DNA from: Thalassotalea marina
GTDB lineage: Bacteria; Pseudomonadota; Gammaproteobacteria; Enterobacterales; Alteromonadaceae
Assembly (NCBI RefSeq): GCF_014656435.1
Contig: NZ_BNCK01000003.1
Span: 372,001 to 436,000, forward strand
Direction: 5' to 3'
Length of the DNA stretch: 64,000 bases
Of the stretch, positions 26,977-34,153 are shown piece by piece; the first letter of the stretch is position 1, and every line of letters begins with the position of its first letter. The translations under genes and the position numbers were made by a program. Under the pieces are notes generated by a model. It worked only from the letters and a program-made list of their open reading frames with translations, had not been told where the DNA came from and searched no databases.

Positions 26977-27514
26977 TGCTTGAAGCTGTCGATGGTTGCT
27001 GTACAAACAGAGAGTTTGCCGCTTGCTCCACCTGCCTTAACATTAAAAAATGGTTATTGCTCTCTGTCTCCAACGTTGAATAATGGGCATAAAAATGTCC
27101 TCGAAACTGCATATCAAAGTAATCCATGGTCAATTTAAATGGTTCAATAAAACATTCAGGAGCAAGCGGTTGAGCCCCAGTTGACAACACAGCATAGTGT
27201 TTGTCTTTAAAGCGTCGTCCAAGGTCTTTGCGCACGGTTAATAAATCAGATAACCGATCAAAAAAAACTTTCATCTGTGCTGACATGGCGTACCAATAGA
27301 CCGGACTGGCAAAAATGATCAGCTCATAATCGAGAATATCTTCAATAATTCGAATAAAATCATCGTGTCGATTTCTATGTTCGTAGTCATAAAAGAAGAT
27401 ATCAAAATCGCTGATATCGATCACATCAGCACCCTGTTTATTGGCTAGTTCATCAGCAAATCGTCGGGTATTGCCTTGGGCATTAGAAGTACCAACTAGG
27501 ATTACGGTATTCAC
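26969..27514 (-). CDS. NADPH-dependent FMN reductase / flavodoxin-like oxidoreductase
   Basis: About 181 residues with a flavodoxin fold: phosphate-binding loop VGTSNAQGNTRRFADEL at the N-terminus, FASPVYWYAMSAQMKVFFDRLSDLL (about 90-114 in full frame) as the FMN/NADPH-binding segment, then a C-terminal helix. It resembles the NADPH-dependent FMN reductase/NAD(P)H oxidoreductase group. The frame is open to 27556, but AGAGG lies eight bases before the GTG at 27514, which I chose; an ATG at 27520 is too close to that site. It overlaps the upstream VOC gene by about 30 bases and is the third gene behind the SoxR box, so a redox-stress role is likely. Confidence 0.85.
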   Translation of the reverse strand: MNTVILVGTSNAQGNTRRFADELANKQGADVIDISDFDIFFYDYEHRNRHDDFIRIIEDILDYELIIFASPVYWYAMSAQMKVFFDRLSDLLTVRKDLGRRFKDKHYAVLSTGAQPLAPECFIEPFKLTMDYFDMQFRGHFYAHYSTLETESNNHFLMLRQVEQAANSLFVQQPSTASSIS

Positions 27515-27968
27515 GCTCATTCCCTCTAAATGTGTTAGTTTGTTGTTGATTGTCATATTGATTTCTTTGTGAAGGTATATCAGTTAAATACTCAACAAAT
27601 TCAATTTCATAACCGTTAGGATCTATGTAATAAACATTTTTTCGATATTTATTTTCCGCGCCAATTTTGTCAGGTGGAAAACCCGCAAGCTTCAACCGTT
27701 CAATAAGCGACTCTATATCTGACGTTACAAATGCAAAGTGCGATAATCCCAAGGTATTACTGGTTAAATCGCGATTTTCTCCCTGACCTTGATCATTAAA
27801 CGTCAGATAGTTGTAATCATCGCCAAAATGTACCCAATTTCTGGCTACTCCGTACCAAGTTGCAGCCTCACCACCACGTACTTTCCAATGTGGAAAAGCG
27901 GCTTGATAAAACGCTAAAGTCTCAGAAATATCTCGAACGACTAAATTTAAGTGCTCCAATCTAATCAC
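27483..27968 (-). CDS. VOC-family (glyoxalase/dioxygenase-fold) protein
   Basis: 161 residues: two beta-alpha-beta-beta-beta modules of the vicinal oxygen chelate fold. Metal-ligand positions are plausible: the first histidine in RLEHLNLVVRDISETLAFY, the second in LGLSHFAFVTSDIESLIERL and the glutamate in YYIDPNGYEIEFVEYL. The start is GTG with GGAGG seven bases before it. It lies 12 bases behind the 29-codon ORF and overlaps the flavin reductase. The substrate is unknown; operon placement behind a SoxR box suggests detoxification of a redox-cycling compound or its product. Confidence 0.85.
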   Translation of the reverse strand: MIRLEHLNLVVRDISETLAFYQAAFPHWKVRGGEAATWYGVARNWVHFGDDYNYLTFNDQGQGENRDLTSNTLGLSHFAFVTSDIESLIERLKLAGFPPDKIGAENKYRKNVYYIDPNGYEIEFVEYLTDIPSQRNQYDNQQQTNTFRGNEREYRNPSWYF

Positions 27969-27980
27969 TTAAAACCTCCA

Positions 27981-28070
27981 TTACTTGTTTTGCATTGCGC
28001 AATTGAAATAGGTGAAATACAGCTGATAAAAGCGTGTAAGATCGATAACTTGTTCATGTGAATCTTTCAT
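27981..28070 (-). CDS. Candidate small protein (29 aa) at the head of the SoxR-controlled operon
   Basis: A 29-codon ORF on the complement, beginning MKDSHEQVIDLTRFYQ and ending FNCAMQNK. It has AGAGG eight bases before its ATG and lies between the SoxR-type promoter and the VOC gene, with only 12 bases to the next start. The peptide is aromatic-rich (4 Phe, 3 Tyr) with one cysteine; no membrane helix or known family. It may be a true small protein or a leader ORF that couples translation to the VOC gene. Supported only by signals and position. Confidence 0.5.
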   Translation of the reverse strand: MKDSHEQVIDLTRFYQLYFTYFNCAMQNK

Positions 28071-28101
28071 GTTGATGCCTCTTTTGTTATTGTTGTTGGC
28101 A

Positions 28102-28132
28102 AGTCTAAAACCTCAAGTCAAGTTGAGGTAAA
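28102..28132 (-). promoter_or_regulatory. SoxR box within a MerR-type promoter
   Basis: The dyad CCTCAAGTCAAGTTGAGG (28111-28128) differs little from the E. coli soxS operator CCTCAAGTTAACTTGAGG. On the complement it sits between TTTACC (-35, 28127-28132) and TAGACT (-10, 28102-28107) with a 19-base spacer, the overlong spacing that MerR-family activators require. The promoter drives the small ORF, VOC and flavin reductase genes. soxR starts about 45 bases away on the other strand. Confidence 0.9.
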
Positions 28133-28177
28133 GCACTTTTTTCACAAAATTAAAATTTATTTTCATTGGAGTTTATG

Positions 28178-28618
28178 ATGCAAGAAGCAAATCTATCGGT
28201 GGGGCATGTCGCCAAGCGCGCTGGAGTAAAAGTATCAACACTGCATTTTTATGAGGATAAAGGTTTAATTAAAAGCTGGCGAAATACTGGCAATCAACGA
28301 CGCTACAAACCCGAAGTACTTAGACGAGTTTCGGTGATCAAAGCGGCACAAAAAATGGGGGTTTCATTAGAAGAAATTAAGCAAGCTTTTGCCAATTTAC
28401 CTAATAATCGCACGCCAACAAAAGAAGATTGGGACAAGCTTGCTAGTCAATGGCGAGAATCTCTCAATGAGCGAATTAATTACATGCAAAGGCTTAGAGA
28501 TTTGTTATCTGGTTGTATTGGCTGTGGCTGTTTATCATTGAATAGCTGCCCTATTTACAACCCCGAAGATGAATTAGCGAATAAAGGTAGTGGCCCAGTT
28601 ATTTTAGATAAAAAATAA
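28178..28618 (+). CDS. soxR: Redox-sensitive transcriptional activator SoxR
   Basis: MerR-family dimer with a [2Fe-2S] cluster that activates its promoter when oxidised by redox-cycling agents, superoxide or nitric oxide. About 146 residues: N-terminal winged helix with VGHVAKRAGVKVSTLHFYEDKGLI, a long dimerisation helix, and the diagnostic cluster-binding sequence CIGCGCLSLNSC (cysteine spacing C-x2-C-x-C-x5-C). GGAG lies six bases before the ATG at 28178; the ATG at 28175 is possible. No soxS is seen; SoxR here acts directly on the divergent operon, as outside the enterics. Confidence 0.96.
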   Translation: MQEANLSVGHVAKRAGVKVSTLHFYEDKGLIKSWRNTGNQRRYKPEVLRRVSVIKAAQKMGVSLEEIKQAFANLPNNRTPTKEDWDKLASQWRESLNERINYMQRLRDLLSGCIGCGCLSLNSCPIYNPEDELANKGSGPVILDKK

Positions 28619-28640
28619 AAACTGTATGCTAGGTTATACG

Positions 28641-29327
28641 TTAAGAATGACAGGCAAATTGACTTAAATAATGCTTTAGTGATTTAGTTTCCAGTTTTTC
28701 GAACTGAATATCTAAACATGTCAAAGACACGATGCGATCAATACGAAACTCTCGATAATCTTGACGTAATAAACAAAAGGCAATCAAGGTCCACTTACCT
28801 CCCCAGTATACTAATCCTAATGGTTCGATATTTCGGCTGGAAAAACGCTTTTGTTCATCTTGATATTCAATGTTAATGGTTAAACAGCTCTCTACCGCGG
28901 CTCTCAGATCACTGGCCAATTGCGCAAGGTTTTTATTTTGTAAAAACTCAGGTACCAGTAACAATTCGCTTTGATCTTGTTGTTTAAGGCGCTCAGGTAA
29001 AATAGCGGTAATTTTATCTAAGGCCGATACGGCTCCCCTTGCCGCCACACTGTCGCCCCAAGTTTTTACCATTTTTGACCCTAAAATTAGAGCCAATAAT
29101 TCTTCACTGGTAAACATTAATGGTGGTAACTCAAAGTGCCGATCGAGTCGATATCCTATGCCCGCTTCACCTTCAATAGGCACTCCTGATAACATCAAGG
29201 CTTGAATATCTCGATAAATAGTGCGTTCCGAAACCTCAAGTGTTTCTGACAACTGCTTTGCCGTAATTGCCAAGCGCCTGCCTCTGAGCAAGGTAACTAA
29301 TTGAAAAAGACGTTCAGCCTTACGCAT
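28641..29327 (-). CDS. YafY-like transcriptional regulator (HTH_11 + WYL)
   Basis: 228 residues: N-terminal helix-turn-helix of the DeoR/HTH_11 kind (about 15-60; LSETLEVSERTIYRDIQAL) and a WYL domain (about 135-220) with LGLVYWGGKWTLIAFC. WYL domains sense nucleic acid or small ligands. AAGGA is six bases before the ATG. It starts 10 bases behind the small monooxygenase-like gene and is probably co-transcribed with it, which makes that gene a likely target. Convergent with soxR. Confidence 0.88.
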   Translation of the reverse strand: MRKAERLFQLVTLLRGRRLAITAKQLSETLEVSERTIYRDIQALMLSGVPIEGEAGIGYRLDRHFELPPLMFTSEELLALILGSKMVKTWGDSVAARGAVSALDKITAILPERLKQQDQSELLLVPEFLQNKNLAQLASDLRAAVESCLTINIEYQDEQKRFSSRNIEPLGLVYWGGKWTLIAFCLLRQDYREFRIDRIVSLTCLDIQFEKLETKSLKHYLSQFACHS

Positions 29328-29337
29328 AGGTTGTCCT

Positions 29338-29646
29338 TTAGTTAATGCCTAGTGTAGAGCATACGCTAGTGTGTTCAATGGTAACAGACTCAATGTTTAT
29401 AAGCTGACCAATCAACTTGCACACATCTGAAGCATAAAAAGATTGCTGGGCGCTCGTTGCAGCTTCCATATTTTGCCAATAAATAATATCAAGAAAACTG
29501 CCATCATCCCTTTTGGATAATGAGCGGTGGATCAAGCCTGCTTGCTGAGACAAAAACTGTTTCATTTGTTCATCTGTTCGCAAAAAGTCATCCTCTGTGC
29601 AATCAGAATCTAAGGAAAAGTGCACAACTTCAACTACGTTCGACAT
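29338..29646 (-). CDS. Small dimeric alpha/beta-barrel (ABM-like) protein
   Basis: 102 residues. The pattern VVEVVHFSLDSDCTEDDFLR, LIHRSLSKRDDGSFLDIIYW and AATSAQQSFYASDVCKLIG fits the antibiotic-biosynthesis-monooxygenase-like (dimeric alpha/beta barrel) superfamily. Such proteins include quinol monooxygenases and many of unknown role. No cofactor motif can be judged from sequence alone. It is followed directly by a WYL regulator gene, so the pair is likely one transcription unit. Confidence 0.7.
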   Translation of the reverse strand: MSNVVEVVHFSLDSDCTEDDFLRTDEQMKQFLSQQAGLIHRSLSKRDDGSFLDIIYWQNMEAATSAQQSFYASDVCKLIGQLINIESVTIEHTSVCSTLGIN

Positions 29647-29726
29647 GAGTTATTCCCCTCATTATAAAAGTCGAGCCTAGTTTAATAGATCACTACTGAC
29701 AGTTAATGTCAGTAGTGTTTATTTGA

Positions 29727-32531
29727 TTAACTCTTTGATTTAGCAGTAAGTGTTTTAAGTAACTCGATTGCTTGTGTTTTGTCATCAAAGCTTTCAGCAC
29801 TGTTAACAGCTTCCGCTAAAAATGAAACCGCTTCCTTTTCACGATTTAAAGCAATCAGTGTTTTGGCAATATGGTATTTAATGTCAGCTCGATTGTTATC
29901 AATGGCCAAGGCTTTTCTAAAATGTGGTAGCGCCGTTTGATATTCTTTTAAAAAATACAGTGCCTGACCTAGAGTATCTAGCGCATTAGGCGACTGGCCA
30001 TTAGCATCAACCGCCTGTTGAGCCAACTCTCTAGCCTTTGCATATTCTTCCAACTGTAATGCGATGTAAGCGGCATTATTGAGTACTGTTGGCGTTGGCT
30101 GAGCACTGATCAATTGCTGATAAATACTTTGTGCAGGTGCCCAATCTTGTTGCTTGATATACACTTCAGCTAAAGACATATTAAGCACAGGATTGTTTGG
30201 AGTTAGCGCTAGTGCAGTTTCAATTCGCTCTTTAGCCAACGTCAGCTTATTTTGAGTGATATAGATATGTGCAATCGCCACTTGAGCATTGACCTGTTGT
30301 TTTGGCAAGGTATCGAGTACGTCGATTGCTTGTTGATACATGGCGTTTTCGATTAACACTTGTCCATGCAACATCACCATATCATCGTCTTTTAGTAACT
30401 TTTGATGTGCGATAAATGTATCTAACGCCTGTTTAAATTTGCCATTTCGACGATACAAATTAATCAATGCTGAAATCGCGTTGGCATTTCTATCCCAAGC
30501 AATGGCTCTTTTGTAATAAACCACGGCATTGGCATTATCATTATTGTCACTGTAGCTTTGAGCAATTTTTAGATAATTTGCTGATTTTTGTTTATCCGTT
30601 AGCGACAGCTTAAAAGCTTGTTGCAGTGTATCGATTGCCTTTTGTGGTGAACGATTAAATCGATACAACTCTCCTAATAACGCATAAACGGCATAGGTTT
30701 TCTCATTGGCGTCAGCAAACTTAGTGACAATATCTATGGCGACATTTGCTTGGTTTAGAAAAACGTTTAACAAGGCAAATGATTCAACCAACTCAAAATT
30801 ATTGGTATCTGTTAAATAGGCTTTTTCTGCCCAAGTATAACTTTGTTGGTAAGCGCCAACTTTTCGATACTTAGTAGATAAAGCCAACAACAGCTCAGCA
30901 TTATGAGGGTGCTGTTCTGCTAACGACACCAGCAGCTCTACCGCTTGTTTTTCTTGATGATTAGCAAACAATAACTGAGCTTTTTCTATATGAGCGTGCA
31001 TATCTTGCGGGTCTAAAGTGGCTGCTCGTTCTAGGTAGGACAATGCTTGCTTTTGATCCCCTTTAAGTCGCCACAACATTCCAGCTTGCTTAATGTATTC
31101 CGCATTATCTGGCTGTTGTTCAATCTGCTGCTCAACTATTGAAATAGCGCTATCAATGTCATTTCGCCTTAAATAGGAATAAACCAACAGGTTTTGCAAC
31201 TCAGTTTGCACTTCGGCATTTAACGACTGAGTCGGCGTTTCTTGCAAGGTTGCAATAGCAAGCTCTAGTTGTTTATCGGCCACTAGCGCTTTGGCAAATT
31301 CAAGATTAAGTTCAGCATTATCAGGTGCAAGTTGATGTGCTTCTTTAAAATAAAGTAATGCCTTTTGCTGATTATTCTGCGCCAAATAAGCAGAACCCAA
31401 CATGGTTAAAACAATGACATCATCAGACTTAACAAGATAGGCTTTATTTAATGCGCTAATAGCCGACGTATAATCTTTTAACTTCAAACTAATAGCAGCT
31501 GATAATCGCATCGCTCGAACGCTTTTTGCATCAATGTCTAGATAAGAAGTGATGTAACGCTGAGCCAGCTCTAAATTATTTTGTAAAAAGTAAGTAAAGC
31601 TTGCCAGATAATAATAACTTGGGTGTTGATTGAGGTAGCTAGTAGGGAAATGTTCTATCAAAGAGTTAATTTCTTTTAGCGCTTGTTCAGCTGCACGTTT
31701 ATTGCCGCCACGAGAAGCAACGACAGCTTTCAAGAAAATGAATCTGGGCTCAAATTCATTAACGTTAAGCCCAGTCTCTATATCTTGGTCTGCTAGTTCG
31801 AGTTTATCTTGTTGAATGTATACACTAGCTCTAATGGCTAAACTATTAATATCATTTTCGTTTTCATTTAATGCAGCGTTTGCCGCTGCAAGAGCTCGAT
31901 CGAGTTCTCCACGATTGATATAGACTGTTGCCAACATTGCCCACGCTTTAAGAGGTGGTAAAAAGGCCGCGGTGACTTCATTTAAAACTCGCTCAGCTTG
32001 AACATAATTATGTTCAATTAAGTGCAGCTGCGCCACACCCAGTTTTGCGTCTAAATTGCCACTATTTAATGTCACCGCATCATTAAAATCGGCCTTGGCT
32101 AATTTATAGTGTCCTAAACCTATTTTTGCTAGGCCTTGCATTACCAACACTTGATCGCGAGGTAAGTTAGGCAGTCTTTCTGACGCCAATAATGACAAAG
32201 TTTCGTTATATTTACTTTGTAAAATATACGCTTGAGCTAAATGTAAAATTAAGCGACTTTTATCTATATCACTCGACATCATTTGCTTTATTTCAGTTTC
32301 AGCTAAATGACCATTGCCTTGAGCAATCAATAACTGCGCCATTAACAGTTTTGCTGATAAGTTATTGGGCTCTTCACTTAACAACTGTTTTAAATACACT
32401 TTGGCGTCATTGTATTGATGGTTTTGAAAGGCAATCTGCGCCTTTTCAAAAGTTTGGTTAGCATGTACTACATTGACTTGACTAACAAACAGGCAACATA
32501 GTGCAAGATAAAACGTCCGCATATTGAACAT
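29727..32531 (-). CDS. prsT: TPR-repeat protein PrsT of the PEP-CTERM/exosortase system
   Basis: 934 residues: a signal peptide (cut near VVHA) followed by about twenty tetratricopeptide repeats running to the C-terminus, for example LLMAQLLIAQGNGHLAETEI, AMLATVYINRGELDRALAAA and VLTMLGSAYLAQNNQQKALL. Length, export signal and repeat layout match the PEP-CTERM-associated TPR protein PrsT, which is found with exosortase and exopolysaccharide clusters; the gene beside it does encode a PEP-CTERM protein. I chose the ATG at 32531 with AAGGA before it, not the further upstream start. No exosortase or polysaccharide gene is in the window. A PilW/NrfG-type TPR protein is the alternative. Confidence 0.78.
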   Translation of the reverse strand: MFNMRTFYLALCCLFVSQVNVVHANQTFEKAQIAFQNHQYNDAKVYLKQLLSEEPNNLSAKLLMAQLLIAQGNGHLAETEIKQMMSSDIDKSRLILHLAQAYILQSKYNETLSLLASERLPNLPRDQVLVMQGLAKIGLGHYKLAKADFNDAVTLNSGNLDAKLGVAQLHLIEHNYVQAERVLNEVTAAFLPPLKAWAMLATVYINRGELDRALAAANAALNENENDINSLAIRASVYIQQDKLELADQDIETGLNVNEFEPRFIFLKAVVASRGGNKRAAEQALKEINSLIEHFPTSYLNQHPSYYYLASFTYFLQNNLELAQRYITSYLDIDAKSVRAMRLSAAISLKLKDYTSAISALNKAYLVKSDDVIVLTMLGSAYLAQNNQQKALLYFKEAHQLAPDNAELNLEFAKALVADKQLELAIATLQETPTQSLNAEVQTELQNLLVYSYLRRNDIDSAISIVEQQIEQQPDNAEYIKQAGMLWRLKGDQKQALSYLERAATLDPQDMHAHIEKAQLLFANHQEKQAVELLVSLAEQHPHNAELLLALSTKYRKVGAYQQSYTWAEKAYLTDTNNFELVESFALLNVFLNQANVAIDIVTKFADANEKTYAVYALLGELYRFNRSPQKAIDTLQQAFKLSLTDKQKSANYLKIAQSYSDNNDNANAVVYYKRAIAWDRNANAISALINLYRRNGKFKQALDTFIAHQKLLKDDDMVMLHGQVLIENAMYQQAIDVLDTLPKQQVNAQVAIAHIYITQNKLTLAKERIETALALTPNNPVLNMSLAEVYIKQQDWAPAQSIYQQLISAQPTPTVLNNAAYIALQLEEYAKARELAQQAVDANGQSPNALDTLGQALYFLKEYQTALPHFRKALAIDNNRADIKYHIAKTLIALNREKEAVSFLAEAVNSAESFDDKTQAIELLKTLTAKSKS

Positions 32532-32692
32532 ATAGTTCCTTCTTGTGATTGTTATGTACAACTATAAGTGATCTTTAAATATCATACCTCACTATGAGGA
32601 TGAATCTAATAAGTGTCTATATTTTTTACAACTTGCCATATTTATCGGAAACGTTTCACCATAACTATATGTTTTTTATCTTATATAACTTT

Positions 32693-32709
32693 TAGGTGCG
32701 AATCTTGCA
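32693..32709 (+). promoter_or_regulatory. Sigma-54-type (-24/-12) promoter of the PEP-CTERM gene
   Basis: AGGTGCGAATCTTGCA carries GG (32695-32696) and GC (32707-32708) exactly ten bases apart, with the full TTGCA -12 block and CG of the -24 block; it fits TTGGCACG-N4-TTGCA apart from three positions. Transcription would start near 32720, 36 bases before the ATG. The PEP-CTERM system usually includes a sigma-54-dependent regulator, PrsR. Confidence 0.65.
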
Positions 32710-32755
32710 GAGTAAGTTATAATTACACAAGCCTGTTTTACTACGGTTGGTTTCG

Positions 32756-33484
32756 ATGAAAAAATTGATGAAATGGTTAACACTTGGGTGTTTAACTACA
32801 TTACCTCTAATGGCAAGCGCGTCATATACAACAGTGCATGCAACGGTAAATGTTAAATCTGCCTGTGAAAAAAATGCAGAACAAAATATGCTAGGTGATA
32901 TTGGCATAGGCAAGACAGATAAAGGCTTTAGCAGTTGCAATATTTTTACCTATGAAAATAACCAATATGTAGAAATTTCTCCTGTGGTTGCTAAGTTTAA
33001 TCAAGGTGAAAGTGCTGAGATAAACACTGATTATGTCGGTAATGCTCCAGTTGACAGCAGCGATTGGCGTTTCAGTAGTCAAAATGATACTAATTGGAAC
33101 TTTGCAGACGGTCAAACAACTGCTGCTGCAACAACAAGCGGATCATGGCGCTACAGTGACGACAATGGTATTCATATTCGTTACTGGGCTATCAAAGCAG
33201 GTGCACAAGAGTTTAATCTTTTCTGGAAGGTCAGTAATGATGACTATGCCGCTTATTGCTCGGCTAGCGGTACCTTTAACTTAGCTTGTTTAACGGCGGC
33301 AATTACTACAGACAATGGTACTTGGCATTCACCAAGTAACGGTAATAATACCGCTCAGCTGTCAAACATTACTTTCTTCAACAGCAAAAACCCAGTCAAC
33401 GTAACAACTAGCATACCTGAGCCTAGTATGTTGATGATGTTTTTACTTGGTTTGTTAGGTTTGACGTTAAGACGCAAAGCCTAA
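32756..33484 (+). CDS. PEP-CTERM sorting-domain protein
   Basis: 242 residues: basic start MKKLMKWLTLGCL with signal peptide (cut near MASA), a mature part of about 190 residues rich in Asn, Ser, Thr and Trp with cysteines (ACEKNAEQN, SSCNIF, YCSASGTFNLAC), and the C-terminal tripartite sorting signal: PEPSMLM, a hydrophobic helix MMFLLGLLGLTL and basic RRKA. Exosortase removes such tails and the protein goes to the surface or matrix. The mature domain is not one I recognise. Divergent from prsT; a strong terminator follows. The weak ribosome-binding site leaves the start slightly open. Confidence 0.9.
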   Translation: MKKLMKWLTLGCLTTLPLMASASYTTVHATVNVKSACEKNAEQNMLGDIGIGKTDKGFSSCNIFTYENNQYVEISPVVAKFNQGESAEINTDYVGNAPVDSSDWRFSSQNDTNWNFADGQTTAAATTSGSWRYSDDNGIHIRYWAIKAGAQEFNLFWKVSNDDYAAYCSASGTFNLACLTAAITTDNGTWHSPSNGNNTAQLSNITFFNSKNPVNVTTSIPEPSMLMMFLLGLLGLTLRRKA

Positions 33485-33504
33485 TTGCTCCGAAAAAAGC
33501 TTAT

Positions 33505-33535
33505 AAAAAAGCTCGGTAATACCGAGCTTTTTTTA
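33505..33535 (+). terminator. Strong Rho-independent terminator
   Basis: AAAAAAGCTCGGT (33505-33517) and ACCGAGCTTTTTT (33521-33533) form a perfect 13-bp stem with loop AAT and continue into T residues; A-run on the other side makes it usable by the convergent gene as well. Confidence 0.92.
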
Positions 33536-33554
33536 TTGGTAAAATTGCGCAAAC

Positions 33555-33995
33555 TTACTTCACGGTTTGTGTATAAAATTCTGCGATATATTTGCCACCT
33601 TTAATTTCACCGATAAAGCGCAATTTATATTTTTCACCTTTGTTGGCGATTAGCTCACCCAGTGGTGTTTCACGTTTCCAGTAATAAGGGCTGTCTTTCA
33701 TTCCTAATTGATAAGGTGTTGCTTCCCCTTGAGTATCTACTAAAAACAAGGTTGCAGTGTCTAATGGATAAGTTGAATTAACGGTTGTGACTATTCCTTG
33801 ATGCATCACATTAATTTCAAATTCGCCAGATTTTAAAATACAGTTATCGTTAAATACGTCACAATGCCCCATCGGTTTAAGTTCAAACAGCTTTAATTCA
33901 TTGGCCTGATCTTCTAAATATAGATCTGATAATACATAGCCACCAATAATTAAAAATGGCGCTAAAAACATCGCAAGCTTGGAGTGACGCGTCAT
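33555..33995 (-). CDS. Membrane-anchored protein of unknown function (146 aa)
   Basis: 146 residues with one N-terminal hydrophobic segment (LAMFLAPFLIIGGYVLSDLYL, about 7-27) that serves as signal anchor or signal peptide. The remainder is beta-rich and predicted periplasmic, with two cysteines close together (GHCDVFNDNCIL) that could form a disulfide. No known motif. It stands alone between the PEP-CTERM gene and the symporter operon. A partial GATAAT-type sequence 85-100 bases upstream is discussed among the findings. Confidence 0.7.
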   Translation of the reverse strand: MTRHSKLAMFLAPFLIIGGYVLSDLYLEDQANELKLFELKPMGHCDVFNDNCILKSGEFEINVMHQGIVTTVNSTYPLDTATLFLVDTQGEATPYQLGMKDSPYYWKRETPLGELIANKGEKYKLRFIGEIKGGKYIAEFYTQTVK

Positions 33996-34099
33996 AAAAT
34001 ATGCCTTTTCATTGTTTTTATAAATTTTTGCTTAACTGACTAATTAACTGTTAAAGAGCAAACTAAGCAAACGTTTATATCGATTATCATTATCAAAAT

Positions 34100-34130
34100 A
34101 AAGGCCCCAATTCAATGAATTAGAGCCTTT
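34100..34130 (-). terminator. Terminator of the symporter operon
   Basis: On the complement, AAAGGC and GCCTTT close a stem whose inner part is AATTC/GAATT, interrupted by a 3-base mismatch; ATTTT follows. It is 24 bases behind the symporter stop. Confidence 0.65.
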
Positions 34131-34153
34131 GTTAGCTAATTATAATTAATCAA

